A stretch of 64,000 nucleotides of DNA from positions 1,302,001 to 1,366,000 of the forward strand of contig NW_027475146.1 of assembly GCF_051020985.1 (NCBI RefSeq), in the 5' to 3' direction. Shown piece by piece: positions 60,881 to 64,000 of this stretch; position 1 is the first letter of the stretch, and each line of letters starts with the position of its first letter. Under the pieces are notes generated by a model that made no database searches, was not told where the DNA came from, and saw nothing but the letters and a program-made list of their open reading frames with translations. Source of the stretch: Nomia melanderi. Lineage: Eukaryota > Arthropoda > Insecta > Hymenoptera > Halictidae. The position numbers and the translations under genes were made by a program.

Positions 60881-62580
60881 GACCGCGGACAACCAGGGGC
60901 CGAGAAAACCACCGTCTCATGGGGCCGGACACTCAGGGTCAGGGGAAAATCCAATATATATCTGGTGATATCTCGGGTGCTATTACAAATAGCGCAATAA
61001 ATCAAAGTGCATTGTCTGTAGGAGGCCCTGGCGCATGAATCTGTGCAGCGGGAACGACCTCGGACCACCAGGGGCCGAGAAAACCACAGTCTCATGGGGC
61101 CGGACACTCACGGTCAGGGAAAAATCCAGCATATATCTGGTGATATCTCGGGTGCTATTAGAGATAGCGCAATAAACCAAAGTGAATTATCTGCAGGAGG
61201 CCCTGGCGCATGAATCTGTGCAGCGGGAACGACCTCGGACCACCAGGGGCCGAGACAACCACCGTCTCATGGCGCCGGACACTCAGGGTCAGGGAAAAAT
61301 CCAATATATATCTGGTGATATCCCGAGTACTATTACAGATAGCGCAATAAATCAAAGTGTATTGTCTGAAGGAGGCCCTGGCGCATGAATCTGTGCAGCG
61401 GGAACGACCTCGGACCACCAGGGGCCGAGAAAACCACCGTCTCATGGGGCCGGACACTCAGGGTCAGGGAAAAATCCAATATATATCTGGTGATATCCCG
61501 AGTGCTATTACAGATAGCGCAATAAATCAAAGTGTATTGTCTGAAGGAGGCCCTGGCGCATGAATCTGTGCAGCGGGAACGACCTCGGACCACCAGGGGC
61601 CGAGAAAACCACCGTCTCATGGGGCCGGACACTCAGGATCAGGGAAAAATTCAATATATATCTGTTGATATCTCAGGTGCTATTACAGATAGCGCGATAA
61701 ATCAAAGTGAATTATCTGCAGGAGTCCCTGGCGCATGCATCTGTGCAGCGGAAACGACCTCGGACCACCAGGGGTCGAGAAAACCACCGTCTCATGGGGC
61801 CGGACACTCAGGGTCAGGGAAAAATCAAATATACATCTGGTGATATCTCGGGTGCTATTACATACAGCGCCATAAATCAAAGTGCATTGTCTGTAGGAGG
61901 CCCTGGCGCATGAATCTGTGCAGCGGGAACGACCTCGGACCACCAGGGGCCGAGAAAACCACAGTCTCATGGGGCCGGACACTCAGGGTCAGGGGAAAAT
62001 CGAATATATATCTGGTGATGTCTCGGGTGCTATTAGATATACCGCAATAAACCAAAGTGAATTATCTGCAGGAGGCCCTGGCGCATGCATCTGTGCAGCA
62101 GGAACGACCTCGGACCACCAGGGGCCGAGAAAACCACCGTCTCATGGGGCCGGTCACTCAGGGTCAGGGGAAAATCCAATATATATCTGGTGATATCTCG
62201 GGTGCTATTAGAGATAGCGCAATAAACCAAAGTGAATTATCTGCAGGGGGCCCTGGCGCAGGAATCTGTGCAGCGGGAACGACCTCGGACCACCAGGGGC
62301 CGAGAAAAACACCGTCTCATGGGGCCGGACACTCAGGGTCAGGGGAAAATCCAATATATATCTGGTGATATCTCGGGAGCTATTAGAGATAGCGCAGTAA
62401 ATCAAAGTGCATTGTCCGTAGGAGGCCCTTGCGCGTGAATCAGTGCAGCAGGAACGACATCGGACCACCAGGGGCCGAGGAAATTACAGATTTTCGGTGT
62501 CCGTCACCCAAAGTCATTTAAAAATCCGGCATATATATGGTGCGTTCTCGGGTGCTATTACAGATAGCGCAATAAATCAA

Positions 62581-64000
62581 TGTGCATTGTCTGTCGGTGG
62601 CCCTGGCGCATGAATCTGTGCAGCGGGAACGACCTCGGACCACCAGGGGCCGAGAAAACCACCGTCTCATGGGGCCGGACACACAGGGTCAGGGGAAAAT
62701 CCAATATATATCTGGTGATATCTCGGGTGCTATTAGAGATAGCGCAATAAATCAAAGTGAATTATCTGCAGGAGGCCCTGGCGCATGAATCTGGCCAGCG
62801 GGAACCACCTCGGACCACCAGGGGCCTAGGAAACCACCGTCTCATGGGGCCGGACACTCAGGGTCAGGGGAAAAGCCAATATATATCTGGTGATATCTCG
62901 GGTGCTATTAGAGATAGCGCAATAAACCAAAGTGAATTATATGCAGGAGGCCCGGGCGCATGAATCTGGGCAGCGGGAACGACCTCGGACGACCAGGGGC
63001 CGAGAAAACCACCGTCTCATGGGGCCGGACACTCAGGGTCAGAGAAAAATACAATATATATCTGGTGATATCTCGGGTGCTATTAGAGATAGTGCAATAA
63101 ACCAAAGTGAATTATCTGCAGCGGGCCCTGGCGCAGGAATCTGTGCAGCGGGAACGACCTCGGAAAACCAGGGGCCGAGAAAACCACCGTCTCATGGGGC
63201 CGGACACTCAGGGTCAGAGAAAAATCCAATATATATCTGGTGATATCTCGGGTGCTATTAGAGATAGCGCAATAAACCTATGTGAATTATCTGCAGGAGG
63301 CCCTGGCGCATGAATCTGTGCAGCGGGAACGACCTCGGACCACCAGGGGCCGAGAAATCCACCGTCTCATGGGGCCGGACACTCAGGGCCAGGGAAAAAT
63401 CCATTATATATCAGGTGATATCTCGGGTGCTATTAGAGATAGCGCAATAAACCAAAGTGAATTATCTGCAGGAGGCCATAGCGCATGAATCTGTGCAGCG
63501 GGAAAGACCTCGGACCTCCAGGGGCCGAGAAAAACACCGTATCATGGGGCCGGACACTCAGGGCCAGGGGAAAATCCAATATATATCTGGTTATATCTCG
63601 GGTGCTATTACAGATAGCGCAATAAATCAAAGTGGATTGTCTGCAGGAGGCCCTGGCGCATGAATCTGTGCAGCGGGAACGACCTCGGACCACCAGGGGC
63701 CGAGAAAACCACAGTCACATGGGGCCGGACTGTCAGGGTCAGTGAAAAATACAATATATATCTGGTGATGTCACGGGTGCTATTAGAGATAGCGCAATAA
63801 ATCAAAGTGCATTGTCCGTAGGAGGCCCTTGCGCATGAATCAGTGCAGCGGGAACGACCTCGGACCACCAGGGGCCGAGAAAACCACCGTCTCATGGGGC
63901 CGGACACACAGGGTCAGGGGAAAATCCAATATATATATGGTGATATCTCGGGTGCTATTAGAGATAGCGCAATAAATCAAAGTGAATTATCTGCAGGAGG
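62581..64000 (+). repeat. Region V: near-consensus class A monomers
   Basis: About eight monomers close to the common sequence, mostly with GTGAATTATCTGCAGG anchors (62,757, 62,932, 63,107, 63,282, 63,457). No class B block lies after 62,519 and there are no length variants. The last monomer is cut by the window end. Confidence 0.8.

Larger units (their letters stand above)
56709..62519 (+). repeat. Class B blocks, right set (5 copies)
   Basis: Blocks at 56,709, 58,109 and 59,684 share TTTCCAGTACCCGTC followed by AAAATGCAATATATATCTGGCG; blocks at 59,334 and 62,484 share TTTTCGGTGTCCGTC with GTCATTTAAAAATCCGGC and GGTGCGTTCTCGG. The first three are 1,400 and 1,575 bp apart and the last two 3,150 bp apart, so they track the region IV duplications. 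Confidence 0.9.
56421..62580 (+). repeat. Region IV: recently amplified, indel-free part
   Basis: Copies inside this block lie at exact multiples of the unit: 875 (5), 1,050 (6), 1,225 (7), 1,400 (8), 1,575 (9), 2,450 (14), 3,150 (18), 3,325 (19), 4,375 (25) and 4,550 (26). I found no length change in any monomer from about 55.6 kb to the window end. Shared markers are a class B variant TTTCCAGTACCCGTC at 56,709, 58,109 and 59,684; GTATTGTCTGAAGG at 57,157, 58,907, 60,482, 61,357 and 61,532; and CTATTACATACAGCGCC at about 60,803 and 61,853. Confidence 0.8.
1..64000 (+). repeat. Head-to-tail 175-bp satellite array filling the window
   Basis: Every part of the window is a copy of one roughly 175-bp unit in a single orientation; I found no inverted monomer and no inserted foreign sequence. 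The spacing of the GTGCATT/GTGAATT anchor gives 363 monomers between 312 and 63,457, and the deviation from 363 x 175 is fully explained by 16 monomers with a 25-bp deletion plus small indels. The largest departure from the unit anywhere is that deletion. Both ends lie inside monomers, so the array is longer than the window. No gene is present. The many open frames of 60-160 codons on both strands are by-products of a repeat whose length is 1 modulo 3. Long homogenised arrays of nucleosome-length monomers with higher-order structure are typical of eukaryotic centromeric or other heterochromatic satellites; that location is inferred. Host and family are not recognised. Confidence 0.98.

Noticed and set aside
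1..64000. CRISPR array
   Set aside because: The repeats are contiguous 175-bp units with no unique spacers and no cas genes.

Overview
The whole 64,000-base window is one satellite DNA array. A monomer of about 175 bp is repeated head to tail on one strand roughly 368 times. I see no gene, RNA gene, transposon, CRISPR array, inversion or stretch of unique sequence, and both window ends fall inside monomers, so the array continues on both sides. The bookkeeping closes. From the GTGCATT/GTGAATT anchor at 312 to the same anchor at 63,457 is 63,145 bp, which is 363 x 175 minus 380. That deficit equals fifteen 151-bp monomers and one 150-bp monomer (-385) plus small indels summing to +5. The unit length (close to a nucleosome repeat), strict head-to-tail order and layered higher-order repeats point to eukaryotic centromeric, pericentromeric or other heterochromatic satellite DNA. 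I do not recognise the family and cannot name the organism. GC is about 52% and a typical monomer keeps about nine CpGs, so CpG depletion is mild.

Two monomer classes share the same flanks but differ in a 36-bp internal block. Class A (about 90%) has CCACCGTCTCATGG... and class B (35 copies) has TTACAGAT...TCATGT. The blocks have equal length and differ at about 18 of 36 positions. A typical class A monomer also has a direct repeat GGGGCCG at exactly 25-bp spacing, two short dyads (CTCGG/CCGAG and TATCTC/GAGATA, each with an 11-nt loop), an EcoRV site and AATAAA.

Layout. Region I (1-20,580) has CACGAGG-type monomers and long-range copies at offsets of 6.6 and 9.05-9.25 kb. Region II (20,581-43,400) has most of the 151-bp monomers, a 676-bp four-monomer composite, and near-identical kilobase blocks at offsets of 3,102, 2,578, 8,782/8,456 and 9,157/9,332 bp. 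Region III (43,401-56,420) is the most diverged: it has about 17 small indels in 12 kb, A/B hybrid monomers and only local dimer duplications. Region IV (56,421-62,580) is a recently amplified block whose internal copies lie at exact multiples of 175 bp. Region V (62,581-64,000) consists of near-consensus monomers.

Nothing here works together as genes. What can be read is array history: unequal exchange in register, conversion-like swaps, 25-bp slippage, and a recurring macro-period of about 9 kb. All identities and counts were made by eye; a dot-plot or self-alignment would refine them.
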